This document shows, one piece after another, positions 1 to 10,147 of a stretch of DNA of 64,000 nt. The position numbers and the translations under genes are program-made. A model generated the notes under the pieces. The model saw only the letters and a list, made by a program, of their open reading frames with translations, had not been told where the DNA came from and did no database searches. Within the stretch, counting starts at the first letter, position 1; each line of letters begins with the position of its first letter. The DNA lies in the NCBI GenBank assembly GCA_905182175.1, contig CAJJAT010000011.1, positions 248,001 through 312,000 on the forward strand. Reading direction: 5' to 3'. The stretch comes from Flavobacteriales bacterium UBA1494. Its GTDB lineage: Bacteria > Bacteroidota > Bacteroidia > Flavobacteriales_E > Vicingaceae.

Positions 1-1864
1 GGATCGCTCCTTGCATTTTAACTTTGTTCACCCAGTTCACATCGTTCGCTGTTGCTCCATGATACGGCGTTAGAGCAATGATTTTATCTAACTCTTCTTG
101 ACCGTAAGTTGAAACTTTGTTCGCATCGTAACCATTTGCAGTTAACCAGGTTTTAAAGTGGTGGTGAAATACATTATACTCCTCCCAAGAATCACCTACT
201 TCATCAATGAAGTCAACTCTAGAGTTTTGATCGTTTGGATTAATTTTCTTTCTTCTTTTGTAGGACACCATAAACACTGGCTCAATACCTGAAGAAGTTT
301 GTGTCATTATAGATGTTGTTCCGGTCGGAGCGATAGTTAATAAGGCAATATTTCTTCTGCCGTATTTTACCATGTCCTCATATAAAGCAGGATCAGCTGC
401 TTTAATTCGGGCTACCATTGGATTCTTCTCTTCACGAATTGAATCGTAAATTGGAAACGAACCCCTATCTTTTGCCAACTCTACAGAAGAACGGTATGCT
501 TCTAATGCCAATGTCTTGTGAACTTTTACTGAGAAGTCTAACGCATCATCTGTTCCATATTTTTTACCCAAAGCGGCTAACATATCTCCTTCAGCAGTAA
601 TACCAACCCCCGTTCTTCTTCCTTCAATACACTTTTGCTTGATTTTTTTCCAAAGTGTTAATTCAGTTGCTTTAACATCTAACCCTTCTGGATCGTTCTC
701 AATCTTTTTAATAATAGCATCAATCTTTTCCATTTCAAGATCAACAATGTCATCCATAATTCTTTGAGCATACATTGCATGCTTTTTGAATTTCACCATA
801 TCAAATCTGGCCTCCGGTGTAAACGGACTTTCTACGTAACTAAATAAGTTTATCGCCAATAAACGACAAGAATCATAAGGACACAATGGAATTTCACCGC
901 AAGGATTCGTTGAAATAGTTTTGAAACCTAAATCTGAATAGCAATCTGCGATAGACTCATTAATTACTGTATCCCAAAACAAAATTCCTGGTTCGGCTGA
1001 CTTCCAAGCATTGCGAACAATTTTGTTCCATAGCGCTTTCGCGTCCGTTTCAGTTGTGTAAGTTGGATTTGAACTTTCTATTGGGTATTGCTGCGGAAAA
1101 GACTTTCCACCTTTCACAGCTTCCATAAAATCATCGGTAATTTTTACTGAAACATTCGCCCCAGTTACCTTGGTACCGTCCATTTTTGCATCTACAAAAT
1201 TTTCAGCGTCTGGATGTTTTACAGAAACACTTAACATAAGAGCTCCTCTTCTACCATCTTGAGCAACTTCTCTCGTAGAGTTTGAATACCTTTCCATAAA
1301 AGGAACAATACCGGTAGAGGTAAGTGCGCTGTTCATAACAGGACTTCCTTTTGGACGAATGTGAGAAAGATCGTGACCAACGCCTCCCCTTCTTTTCATT
1401 AACTGAACTTGCTCTTCATCGATTTTCATAACACCACCATAAGAATCAGCCACACCGTTATTACCAATTACAAAACAATTTGATAAAGAAGCGATCTGAA
1501 ATGGGTTACCCACTCCTGTCATTGGTCCACCTTGTGGAACAATGTATTTGAATCCTTTCAATAAGTCATAGACTTCACTTTGGCTTAAAGAATTTGAATA
1601 CCTAGACTCAACCCTAGCAATTTCGCCAGATAGTCTTCTGTGCATATCATCAGGGGTCTTTTCATATAAATTCCCTGCAGAATCTTTTAATGCATATTTA
1701 TTTAACCAAACACTGGCTGCAAGCTCATCGCCTTTAAAATATTCGGTAGCAGCAGTTATCACTTCATCGTACGAGTAAGTTGGTCGGCTCTTTGCATTAT
1801 GAGCGCCTGTATGAACAGAGTTGATTGCTTGGTCGGCTGCAACGTTTGTGGCTGTTTGCTTCAT
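1..1864 (-). CDS. nrdJ: Adenosylcobalamin-dependent ribonucleotide reductase (class II), C-terminal part outside window
   Basis: Reading from the ATG at 1864 on the minus strand gives an open frame of 621 codons that runs off the left edge. It carries the class I/II reductase signature STNPCGEIPL (the NxCxE active-site loop), an early conserved cysteine in SLSNCFVIGNN, and IAPTGTTSIM near the window edge. The enzyme reduces ribonucleotides to deoxyribonucleotides; class II forms use coenzyme B12 and need no oxygen and no NrdB subunit. The length already seen and the sequence style fit the B12-dependent NrdJ/NrdZ family of Bacteroidota rather than NrdA, but the C-terminal region that would confirm this lies outside. 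No B12 riboswitch was recognised upstream. Confidence 0.88.
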   Translation of the reverse strand, partial: MKQTATNVAADQAINSVHTGAHNAKSRPTYSYDEVITAATEYFKGDELAASVWLNKYALKDSAGNLYEKTPDDMHRRLSGEIARVESRYSNSLSQSEVYDLLKGFKYIVPQGGPMTGVGNPFQIASLSNCFVIGNNGVADSYGGVMKIDEEQVQLMKRRGGVGHDLSHIRPKGSPVMNSALTSTGIVPFMERYSNSTREVAQDGRRGALMLSVSVKHPDAENFVDAKMDGTKVTGANVSVKITDDFMEAVKGGKSFPQQYPIESSNPTYTTETDAKALWNKIVRNAWKSAEPGILFWDTVINESIADCYSDLGFKTISTNPCGEIPLCPYDSCRLLAINLFSYVESPFTPEARFDMVKFKKHAMYAQRIMDDIVDLEMEKIDAIIKKIENDPEGLDVKATELTLWKKIKQKCIEGRRTGVGITAEGDMLAALGKKYGTDDALDFSVKVHKTLALEAYRSSVELAKDRGSFPIYDSIREEKNPMVARIKAADPALYEDMVKYGRRNIALLTIAPTGTTSIMTQTSSGIEPVFMVSYKRRKKINPNDQNSRVDFIDEVGDSWEEYNVFHHHFKTWLTANGYDANKVSTYGQEELDKIIALTPYHGATANDVNWVNKVKMQGAI

Positions 1865-2542
1865 CTTAAATTAATTAATATTTGTATCATAAAAATTGCT
1901 AATGGTGAATTAGCGAATGCTAAGATAGATTTGAACTCGACTTTTTACAATATCAGTGGTTTTGTTTTATTAACAAAACCCAAAAAAAATTGACCTTAGA
2001 TTCTATCGCTTGTTCAAGCTTTTTTGGCCTTTTTTTTTCAACAATTGAGTTTTTGGCAAGGCATTTTTGTATGTTACTCCATAACATCAAAAAAAAACGC
2101 GTTTTATGTCTCAACGTTTAAGCCCAGCTTTTATTTCTTTTTAAATAAATAATCTACTTTCAGACCTATACTCTAGACCGAAAACCTCAACCTCAAATGA
2201 TCTAACCATCAAAAAGAAGCAACTTTAAAAAACATAGGTTGGGGTAAAGGGGCAAATTTCCTTTTATTTTGATACTAGCATCAATTAAAGTAATAAACCA
2301 TCTTTTAATTTAAAAAAAGTTTACTCATTCTATCCTCTCATAAAAGTCCAAGTATTTATTTTCAAAAAGGCTACTCGTTAGTATCAGGTTTTTAACTTGG
2401 TTACATGATGCAAATGATTGTAATTTTAATAAGGGCATCTATTTGAATCTTCAAAACGAAAAAACGATTAAAAATCAAATTTTTATTAATAGTAAGGAGG
2501 GATTATGGCAATTTCAGGCCTCTTTTCCGCTCATTTCTAGCG

Positions 2543-2554
2543 AGGTTTAAACCT
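2543..2554. promoter_or_regulatory. 12-bp palindrome upstream of heme operon, possible operator
   Basis: AGGTTTAAACCT is a perfect 12-base palindrome lying about 34 bases upstream of the -7 box of the hem operon, where a regulator could touch the -33 region. The regulator is unknown; AT-rich palindromes of this length also occur by chance. Confidence 0.25.
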
Positions 2555-2587
2555 GACAATTATCATTTTATGCATCGCTTTATTGGG

Positions 2588-2595
2588 TAATTTTG
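2588..2595 (+). promoter_or_regulatory. -7 promoter box TAATTTTG for the heme operon
   Basis: TAATTTTG matches the Bacteroidota -7 consensus TAnnTTTG. Transcription would start near 2601, giving a leader of roughly 14 bases before the ATG at 2615. No clear -33 TTG is visible at ideal spacing. Confidence 0.5.
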
Positions 2596-2614
2596 TTAGT
2601 CCAAAAACGCTTGA

Positions 2615-4807
2615 ATGAATCGAATTATAGGGATAGAACTAAGCCATAGATATGCCCCCATAGAAGTAAGAGAGCAACTAGCGCTGAACGCGGAGCAAAC
2701 GGAAGAAGCCCTTCAAGAGCTGAAGAAGAAATATGATGAGGTTTTCATTATTTCTACTTGCAACCGTCTGTCGCTTTACGCTTTCGGAGATAGCTATCTC
2801 CACTTAGAAAAATATTTAGAACGGTTTGGAAAATACAGTCAATACTTAAGTGTTTTACCAGACACTAAAATTGCAGTTCAAAATTTATTTTCTACTGCTG
2901 CTGGCTTGGAATCTCAAGCCATTGGTGAACATCAAATTGTAGGGCAAATTAGAGACGCATTAGACTTGGCTCGAAAAAATAAAACCATTGGTCCTATTTT
3001 AGACGAATTTATTCGTCAAGCTGTCCACGTAGGAAAGCGAACTCGACTAGAGACAAATATTGGCAAACACTCAGCTTCATTGGCTACTGTTGGGTTTGAG
3101 TTAATAAACAAGCACAATTATAACTTAGCAGACTGTAACCTTTTGGTGATTGGAACTGGCAACATGGCCAACTTAGTGAACACCGTTTTGGACCGATCTT
3201 CCATTAACAAATTATACATTGCAAGTCACGATTTAGAGCGTGCCAATGAAATGGCTGCCGAATGGCAAGGGGAAGCTGTTCACGTTAGCAAACTGCCTTC
3301 GTTGTTAGCAGAAGTCGATATTATCATTGGTGGAACTCAGGGCGAAGTAAATTTATTAGCCGAAAAAGAAATTGAAAATTCTAAATGTACCAGAGCCCAA
3401 TTTGCTGCTTCTCCCGAAAAACCAAAACTTTTGATCGATTTTGGTTTACCGAGAAATTTCAATCCCAATTTAAAGAAAATCGACAACATAAATTTGTACG
3501 ATTTAGACGATATCAAAAAGATGACCTATAGCGGTCTCCTTAAACGTCACGATGAAATCCCACAAGTAAGAGAAATTATTACAGAGGAAGTAGAGAAATT
3601 TACTACTGCATTTTACCAGAGAAAAGCCGCTCCGGTAATTGAGGCATATTGGAACGGATTGAATGAAACAAAAGACGAAGAGTTAAAATGGCTTATGCCA
3701 AAGATGGGAAAGCTTTCAAGAGACCAAGAAAAGTTAATTGAAAAATTTGCTCACCGACTAATTCGTAAAATATCAAAGAAACCAATTGAGCAAGTTCAAG
3801 AAATTGCGCAAAATTTACATTTGACCGACAATCCAATAAACACGGTTAAAAAAGTTTTTGATTTAGACACGGTAGAATTATTTGTACCAAAAAAGAGAAT
3901 TATCATTGGTACTAGAGGTAGTAAATTAGCCTTAACTCAGACGACTTATATGATTGAGAAGTTGAAGATACTGGAACCACAAAACGAATATGTCACAAAA
4001 ATCATACGCACCAGCGGAGATGATGGAGATATTCAGGTAATGGGTGCTTTTACCTCCGCTATTCAAAGAGCTTTACTAGATAAAAGAGTAGACATTGCCG
4101 TGCACAGCTACAAAGACTTACCAATTGAACAAGTACCCGGTTTGGTTTTGGGTGCGATTTCAGAAAGAGAGGATGTCAGGGATGCTTTACTTTCAAAACA
4201 TGGAAAAACGTTGAGGGAATTACCTATAGGCGCCATTGTTGGAACAGGAAGCTTACGAAGACAAATACAACTTCAACAAATACGCCCTGATTTAGAAATA
4301 AAATTCATTCAAGGCAACTTAGACAGCCGCATTAAAAAAATGCAAGAGGGCGACTACCATGCAATTATTTTGGCCGTAGCTGGACTGAAACGTTTAGGCA
4401 TGTTGGATCAGGTGACTGAATTTTTAACTCAAGAAGAAATGATTCCTGCGGTTTGTCAAGGGGCTCTTGCATTGGAAATTAGAGACGGTGATAAAGGAAC
4501 GGCAGCATTAGTGAAAAAATTGAATAACGAAGATGTGCTTTTAGAAACCGATGCTGAGCGTAGCTTTTTAACTGCCTTAGGAGGTGGGTGTAACTTCCCT
4601 ATGGCAGCTTATGCTAAAATTGATGGAAGTTCAATAAAAATAAACGGACTTTATGCTTCAGCAGATGGATCTATCGTAGAAGTTGATAGTATTGAAGGTC
4701 ACAAAAATGGCGCTACAAGATTGGCTTCGCAGTTAGCAATAAACCTAATGGAAAGAGTTAGAACTCGAAAATTTCAGGCCGAATCAACGTCTAACGAAGC
4801 AACATGA
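2615..4807 (+). CDS. hemA-hemC: Fused glutamyl-tRNA reductase / hydroxymethylbilane synthase
   Basis: One open frame of 730 residues joins two heme enzymes. Residues about 1-415 are glutamyl-tRNA reductase: substrate-binding domain with catalytic Cys49 in STCNR, the GEHQIVGQ motif, an NADPH-binding domain (LVIGTGNMA) and the helical dimerisation domain. Residues about 427-725 are hydroxymethylbilane synthase (porphobilinogen deaminase): GTRGSKLAL, HSYKDLP, GTGSLRRQ, GNLDSR, and Cys659 in LGGGCNFP, which would carry the dipyrromethane cofactor. The linker between them is only about ten residues. Both domains look complete with their key residues, so a bifunctional enzyme is expected (inference). 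It starts the operon; its stop overlaps the hemD start in ATGA. Confidence 0.93.
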   Translation: MNRIIGIELSHRYAPIEVREQLALNAEQTEEALQELKKKYDEVFIISTCNRLSLYAFGDSYLHLEKYLERFGKYSQYLSVLPDTKIAVQNLFSTAAGLESQAIGEHQIVGQIRDALDLARKNKTIGPILDEFIRQAVHVGKRTRLETNIGKHSASLATVGFELINKHNYNLADCNLLVIGTGNMANLVNTVLDRSSINKLYIASHDLERANEMAAEWQGEAVHVSKLPSLLAEVDIIIGGTQGEVNLLAEKEIENSKCTRAQFAASPEKPKLLIDFGLPRNFNPNLKKIDNINLYDLDDIKKMTYSGLLKRHDEIPQVREIITEEVEKFTTAFYQRKAAPVIEAYWNGLNETKDEELKWLMPKMGKLSRDQEKLIEKFAHRLIRKISKKPIEQVQEIAQNLHLTDNPINTVKKVFDLDTVELFVPKKRIIIGTRGSKLALTQTTYMIEKLKILEPQNEYVTKIIRTSGDDGDIQVMGAFTSAIQRALLDKRVDIAVHSYKDLPIEQVPGLVLGAISEREDVRDALLSKHGKTLRELPIGAIVGTGSLRRQIQLQQIRPDLEIKFIQGNLDSRIKKMQEGDYHAIILAVAGLKRLGMLDQVTEFLTQEEMIPAVCQGALALEIRDGDKGTAALVKKLNNEDVLLETDAERSFLTALGGGCNFPMAAYAKIDGSSIKINGLYASADGSIVEVDSIEGHKNGATRLASQLAINLMERVRTRKFQAESTSNEAT

Positions 4808-5562
4808 AGGGGAAAAAAGTTCTAATAACACGGGCAAAAGAAGACAATAAAGAGTTTAGAGAGCAACTGGAAAGAAAAGGTGCAATTGTAGTTGAGAAAC
4901 CAATGATTCACTTTACTCAGGTTGAGGATTTGACTGAAATTTATTCCTACCTAAATCAGCTAGAAACAATTGACTGGATAGTATTTACCTCAGCGCAAAC
5001 CGTTAGTCATTTTTTTAAAATTGCAGAAAGTTATAACGTTAAATTCTACTTCTACCCCAATCTAAAAATTGCAACAGTTGGCGAAAAAACCAAGCTAAAA
5101 CTAGAGCTTTTAGGATATAGAACGAATTTTGTTCCCATTCAATATACTGCAGAAGTGCTTGCAGAAAACATGGATGAGAATATAGCAGGAAAAAGAATCT
5201 TGATACCCCAATCGAATTTAGCAAGCAAGGAATATTTAAGAGTCTTTAAAAAAAGAGGGGCTACGCCAATACCCGTTACTATTTACAACACCAAAGCAGT
5301 TGAATATCCAGTTGATGAATTTTGTGACGTAATCAACGAGAAATTTGACTACCTTACATTTACGAGTGGCTCTACCTTCAAGGCGTTTTATCAAAACATG
5401 ACAAAGGCAAAGAAGACGTTAAATGCGGAGAAAATTATAAGCATTGGACCAAGTACGAGCCTAGTTATTAGGGATAACAACCTCACAGTAAATGGCTCAG
5501 CCACAACGCACACCGTTGAAGGAATGGTACGTGCAATCGAAAAATTAGAAGAAAATGTTTAG
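4804..5562 (+). CDS. hemD: Uroporphyrinogen-III synthase
   Basis: The 252-residue protein has the two-lobed HemD pattern: [15 protein letters not shown] at the start, [11 protein letters not shown] in the first half, and [15 protein letters not shown] followed by SIGPSTS near the end, where the family binds its substrate. It cyclises hydroxymethylbilane to uroporphyrinogen III, the step directly after HemC. It overlaps the hemA-hemC stop by four bases and hemB by eight, so the three are translationally coupled. HemD sequences diverge strongly, and position in the operon adds much of the confidence. Confidence 0.9.
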   Translation: MKGKKVLITRAKEDNKEFREQLERKGAIVVEKPMIHFTQVEDLTEIYSYLNQLETIDWIVFTSAQTVSHFFKIAESYNVKFYFYPNLKIATVGEKTKLKLELLGYRTNFVPIQYTAEVLAENMDENIAGKRILIPQSNLASKEYLRVFKKRGATPIPVTIYNTKAVEYPVDEFCDVINEKFDYLTFTSGSTFKAFYQNMTKAKKTLNAEKIISIGPSTSLVIRDNNLTVNGSATTHTVEGMVRAIEKLEENV

Positions 5563-6532
5563 ACCAAGAAGACTTCGTAAAAATGAGATGATTCGTTCCA
5601 TGGTAAGAGAGACCCACTTGAGCGTTAAAGATTTTATTTATCCACTTTTTGTGGAAGAAGGCGAGAATGTTAAAAAGGAAATTGCCACCATGCCAGGTGT
5701 TTTCCGCTACTCTTTAGATCAACTTGATGTTGAACTAAAAGAAATCGTAGAGCTTGGAATTCCTTCTATTATGTTGTTTGGGATACCAAAGCACAAAGAC
5801 GAAAGTGGAAGTGAATCTTGGAATGACGAAGCAATCGTGCAAACTGCTATTCGCTATATAAAAGAAAATTATCCACAGCTATATGTAATTGCAGATGTAT
5901 GCTTTTGCGAATACACAAGCCACGGGCATTGCGGTGTTTTAGCACCATCAATAGGTGCAAAGGACGGAATTGATGTTCACAATGATAAAACGTTAATCAA
6001 CCTTGAAAAGCAAAGTATTTCTATGGCGAAAGCCGGAGCAGATCTACTTGCCCCCTCAGGTATGATGGACGGCATGATTTCCACTATGCGAGATGCATTA
6101 GATTTGAATGAGTTTTCAGACATTCCAATTATGTCCTATGCAGTTAAATATGCTTCTGCATTTTATGGCCCATTTAGAGATGCTGTAGACTCGACTCCAA
6201 GCTTCGGAGATCGAAAAACGTACCAAATGGATCCTGCAAACAGAATTGAAGCACTAAAAGAAGCAGCTATTGACGCAGAGGAAGGCGCCGATATTTTAAT
6301 GGTGAAACCAGCATTATCATATTTGGATATTATTCGAGAGTTAAAAAACATTCACGATTTACCGATAGCTGCCTATAACGTCAGTGGCGAATATGCCATG
6401 TTAAAAGCCGCTGCACAAAACGGTTGGATTGATGGGGAAAAAGTAATGATGGAGAAACTCATCTCCATGAAACGAGCTGGGGCGGACATCATTTTATCTT
6501 ATCATGCTAAAGAGGCGGCACGATTGATGTAA
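5555..6532 (+). CDS. hemB: Delta-aminolevulinic acid dehydratase (porphobilinogen synthase)
   Basis: A full-length 325-residue HemB. It condenses two 5-aminolevulinate molecules to porphobilinogen. The Schiff-base lysines are Lys198 ([14 protein letters not shown]) and Lys251 ([12 protein letters not shown]). Cysteines 116, 118 and 126 ([13 protein letters not shown]) make the zinc-binding triad of zinc-dependent enzymes. It starts inside the hemD end and is the last gene of the operon; downstream lies a convergent pseudogene. Confidence 0.96.
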   Translation: MFRPRRLRKNEMIRSMVRETHLSVKDFIYPLFVEEGENVKKEIATMPGVFRYSLDQLDVELKEIVELGIPSIMLFGIPKHKDESGSESWNDEAIVQTAIRYIKENYPQLYVIADVCFCEYTSHGHCGVLAPSIGAKDGIDVHNDKTLINLEKQSISMAKAGADLLAPSGMMDGMISTMRDALDLNEFSDIPIMSYAVKYASAFYGPFRDAVDSTPSFGDRKTYQMDPANRIEALKEAAIDAEEGADILMVKPALSYLDIIRELKNIHDLPIAAYNVSGEYAMLKAAAQNGWIDGEKVMMEKLISMKRAGADIILSYHAKEAARLM

Positions 6533-6540
6533 TCCCTCAA

Positions 6541-7415
6541 CTATCCATCTTTCTTGAATGTAATCGGAATTGGTTTTTCTTCTTGATAAATTTTCAGTTC
6601 AAGATTTCTGCGGACATTTCGCCATTTTTATCAAGCAAGGCCACAATCCCTTTTGTCATCACTTCCAACTTTAAAACTACCGTAGAGCCCATAAAGTCTT
6701 TTGAGTTTATCCGCAAATGAATTTTTACGTTTACCGTGCTCGTTCCAAACTCGCTAATTGTCAAAAGGGCGATAAATCTTTAGTATGTAAAATTTCATTA
6801 ATTCCCAACAAAGTTGAATCAATCTCTTGCATTACATCCTTATTAAATTCGCCATAATCTAGGCCTACTGTATAATCATGTATCGACAACCCATCTTGAG
6901 TATAATTAATCCGTGGGTTTTTTATTAGACTAGAGTTTGGAATGTAAATGTCCTTACCATTAAATATTCTCAGATGAGTACTTCTCAATTCAAGTGCTTT
7001 TACTGTTCCAACAAAGCCATCAATTTCAACCACATTTCCAATATTAAACGGTCGATTAAAAGCGAGCATTATTCCTACTCGTAAATTCTCCCCAATGTCT
7101 TTGAAGGCAAAACCCAAAATAATAGACGTAACTCCTACGCCTGCCAATAACCATGCAACGGCATCACCTAAGCCAATTTTATTCAAGAAAAAAGACATTC
7201 CTATGGTTACAAAAATCCAAAAAATAATTCTTCCTAAAAGTTAGTTAAGATCAAGTCATCCATTTATTAACCAAAACGTTAACAAAAAAATTATGAGCAA
7301 AATTTCCTAAAATAATGAAAGTGACTAACAATATAGTGCCGAAAATAATAGAAGGAGAAATTGCTAAAATATTATCCCACCATAAAGGAAATTCATTTTG
7401 TATTCTTTCAATCAT
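6541..7415 (-). pseudogene. MscS-family mechanosensitive channel, broken by several frameshifts
   Basis: The longest open piece (7198-6761, 145 residues) holds the MscS pore-helix and beta-domain sequence (AGVGVTSIILGFAFKDIGEN, then GIMLAFNRPFNIGNVVEIDG). The rest of the gene is present in other frames. An ATG at 7415 begins MIERIQNEFPLWWDN plus a membrane segment that ends in a stop; a second piece reads MDDLILTNF; after a shift LGRIIFWIFVTIGMS leads into the main frame. At 6761 that frame stops, but the C-terminal domain continues in another frame as TISEFGTSTVNVKIHLRINS, and a further shift gives NVRRNLELKIYQEEK before a TAG at 6541. At least four indels are needed, several in A/T runs. 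A functional channel is unlikely. Confidence 0.85.
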
Positions 7416-7473
7416 CGCCTTAGAATACAAACTTAAAAGTCATTTCACTTCTGTTTCAACCAAAAGCATTGAG

Positions 7474-7505
7474 AAAAAAGGCGCAGTAATTAACATTACT
7501 GCGCC
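7474..7505 (-). terminator. Intrinsic terminator downstream of the T9SS propeller gene
   Basis: An 11-bp perfect stem, GGCGCAGTAAT pairing with ATTACTGCGCC around a TAAC loop, is followed on the minus strand by six T. It sits about 27 bases after the stop at 7532. Confidence 0.85.
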
Positions 7506-7531
7506 CTATTCTTTGATTCTAACAAATAGCT

Positions 7532-10086
7532 TTATTGCTTAATTATTTTCTTCATCATCCAGGTATGATCCTGCAATTGCACTCTGAGAAGGTAAGACCC
7601 ACTACGGTAATCCCTTAATGAGATTTGAACTCGATTTTGACGAGTAGGCATTGACATTACTCTAGCACCTTTCATATCATATACCTCGATTAATCGCATC
7701 TGCTCTTCACTTTCTATGGTCAAATCTCCTGAACTTGGAATTGGGAATACAGAAAGGTTGACACTTTCAACCGCAATACTTTCTTTAACGGATAAGGTAA
7801 TGCAGCTATCTGATGAAGCAAATGATAAAATAGGCAGTTGAATTGAATCGTTAAATAGCTTAGCCCGATTTAATGATGATATCATCGCATTAATGTTTTG
7901 TCCAATCACAGTCTTCGTGTCAGGAGTTTTACCCACGCCTACAGCAATCTCAATTGTTTTACGCTCATTCGGCTGCAAAGAGAAAGATGGAATGGAGCCA
8001 AAAAGCCTGCGATTTCCTTGTGGGTTCTGAAGCAGACTGCCACCCGGTGTTAACTCGGTCCAGCCTGTTAATGCAACCGGGTCTCCGGTAAACATATGTG
8101 TTGTGCTTATAGTTGATACACCTGCCGAATTAAATCCATTTCCTCCATACTTCACATCCTAACCATTTTTCCACTTCGCATTCATGTAATTTAACCAGTC
8201 TTGAGCTGTGGCAGGATCTCCATTTGAACTTGGTCCAATGTTGTAGTAAATTAAACTCGACATGGAATCACTTAAGAACTTAACTCCTACAGCTGGAGTG
8301 CTATTCCCATAACCTGGACTTGAACCTTGCCCTGCATCAAATAAAGTTCCATTATATGAATACATTACATTATTGATACTATCACAACCTACGTAATCGT
8401 CAACGGCATTCCCTAAATCTGTGTCCAGAAAAAGCCCTACTTGAACTGAATCGTAAGCAACCTGCGCTCTATTTACAATGGTGTATTGTACAAAGAGACT
8501 GGAATCTAAAGCAGTTCCTGGAGCGCTAAACCCATACATCATCCAGTGATACTCTAATTCCATATTCTTATCAAGGGGGTGATTAATCCAATAGATAGCC
8601 TGATCGCCTTTAATAATTGGGTAATCCCCATTTTGCGGATCGTAACATCCATTTGAATTAGCATCGTAAAAAGGAGCTAGATCTTGAGCTATACCAATAG
8701 TTGAATCTCCAACAGCTGGCCAATTCTTAATTACATCTGGTGTCCTATAATTTGGTTGACCAAATCCCGATTGATGAGCCATTATATCTTGTTTTGTGAT
8801 TTTTAGTATAAACTCTCCGGTTAAACCTCCAGTGTTTGAGATAGGTCCCCGAGCAAAAGCTGTTTGAAAACCATTTAGAGGGTAAACAATAAAATTTGAA
8901 GCGTTTTGTTTTTTCGCAGCGACTATAAAGTTTGAAGCAAAAACGACGTTATTGCCACTGTTTTTAGGAAATTCTAAATTTGCAGTTCCATTGATCACAT
9001 CTTCAAAAAGAGGGTCTGAAATTCTAACGCCAGTTTTAAATGTATTTACATCAAAGATAGTTTGTTCAGCTGATGATGGTTTAACCGACGGTGAAGACAC
9101 ATATAAACCTTTGGTTGTAGCAATTGCTACAAATTGGTCAATAATATCAAGACTCAAACTAATCTCACCTATATCATTCCCAAAGTGAGGGTCAGCGATG
9201 GAATCCATGGTAGAGCACGCGATCATAGTTGATCCTGCAGCCAAGAACCATGCTGTTCCGTTTAATCTATTCACCGACCCTACGAGAGGGCCTGCATTAC
9301 TACTTGAGGAAAGCCCTCTAATTTTTACTGACTTTAACTCTAATTTCAACGGGTAATTAATCTTGTAATAGTATTCATCTCTAGTATTTCTTGGAATTGC
9401 AAATAAGCTTCCATCAGCCGCAGCTTTTAAGTTAAAACCGCCTGCTTGGGTTATGGATGAAAAACCTATTGGCGTTGGTTTAGTCCAAATTCCGTTTTCA
9501 TAAACAGAAATTGAATCCACGGATGAAGTGCCCAAAACAAACGCTGCATAAACCCTGTCTGCACTGTCCACTGCAATAGAAAATGAACGTATCGTTGGGT
9601 AATGAGTAAAAGTCGTTCCATCAAATTTACTTACCCCCGTATTCCCACTTGTTATCCATAAGGTATCTGAATTCGTTGCAACAATGTCTCGAACTATACT
9701 CTGAGCCATTCCATTTGTAGTTGAATAGGCAACAAATGAAGTGCCGTCAAAACTCATTAAACTTCCATTCTGAGACATAAAAGAATTTTTCATCCAAACC
9801 TTGCCTTGCGCATAAACCAACCTACTTACATTATTGAATACCGGCAAAAAATCGCTTGGTTTGTAATTTGAAAAAGTGGTACCATCAAAGTGAGTTAACC
9901 CTGAATCAGTCGCCAACCAAATATTAGCAGAATCTTGGATCATAACCTCATAAATGTTATCGCTTACTAATCCATCTGCAGCTGTATATTTAATCCAGTT
10001 ATTTGTAGTTGTAATTTGTGAGAAAGAATTCACCGCGAGTAGCAGTAAGAGCGCAACTAAGCTTTTTGTAAATTTGTTTTCATGGC
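7532..10086 (-). pseudogene. Secreted beta-propeller protein with T9SS sorting domain, broken at both ends
   Basis: The main frame (10033-8159) begins with two-component-regulator-type propeller repeats (IWLATDSGLTHFDGTTF, LWITSGNTGVSKFDGTTF) and runs to a TAG at 8159-8161. The same frame then continues without shift to 7532 and ends in a type IX secretion sorting domain (LSVFPIPSSGDLTIES, then SGSYLLRVQLQDHTWMMKKI). At the other end, a signal peptide (KSLVALLLLLAVNSFSQ) is in frame just before residue 1 but has no start codon; the natural ATG at about 10083 reads MKTNLQKA and stops, so one A appears missing from the A5 run near 10064. Intact it would be about 850 residues, exported across the outer membrane. 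Nonsense suppression cannot be ruled out, but two independent lesions suggest decay. Confidence 0.8.
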
Positions 10087-10147
10087 AGTTGTTTTATTGT
10101 TCCCATAATAGAAACCTAAAACATTAAAAACGTTGCCTAAGCAATAA

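Larger units (their letters stand above)
1865..2614. other. Divergent intergenic region between nrdJ and the heme operon
   Basis: About 750 AT-rich bases separate the nrdJ and hemA starts. I see no convincing gene: one short frame at 1799-1993 is an antisense shadow of nrdJ plus spacer. Features near the heme operon are a perfect palindrome AGGTTTAAACCT (about 2543-2554) and a -7 box at 2588-2595. A run of purines AAGGAGGG occurs near 2495 but is not followed by a usable frame. Confidence 0.5.

Noticed and set aside
1865-2100. B12 riboswitch in front of nrdJ
   Set aside because: A CCACTG string on the minus strand recalls the B12 box, but no surrounding conserved core could be found.
6761-7198. 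145-residue MscS fragment as a real short gene
   Set aside because: The missing N-terminal and C-terminal parts are both found next to it in other frames, so the fragment is a piece of a broken gene.
7315-7542. 75-codon plus-strand frame
   Set aside because: It is antisense to the N-terminal part of the MscS pseudogene and to the terminator at 7474-7505.
8153-8161. TAG as programmed readthrough or recoded amino acid
   Set aside because: No readthrough context is known to me here, and a second lesion in the signal peptide favours decay; kept only as a check.
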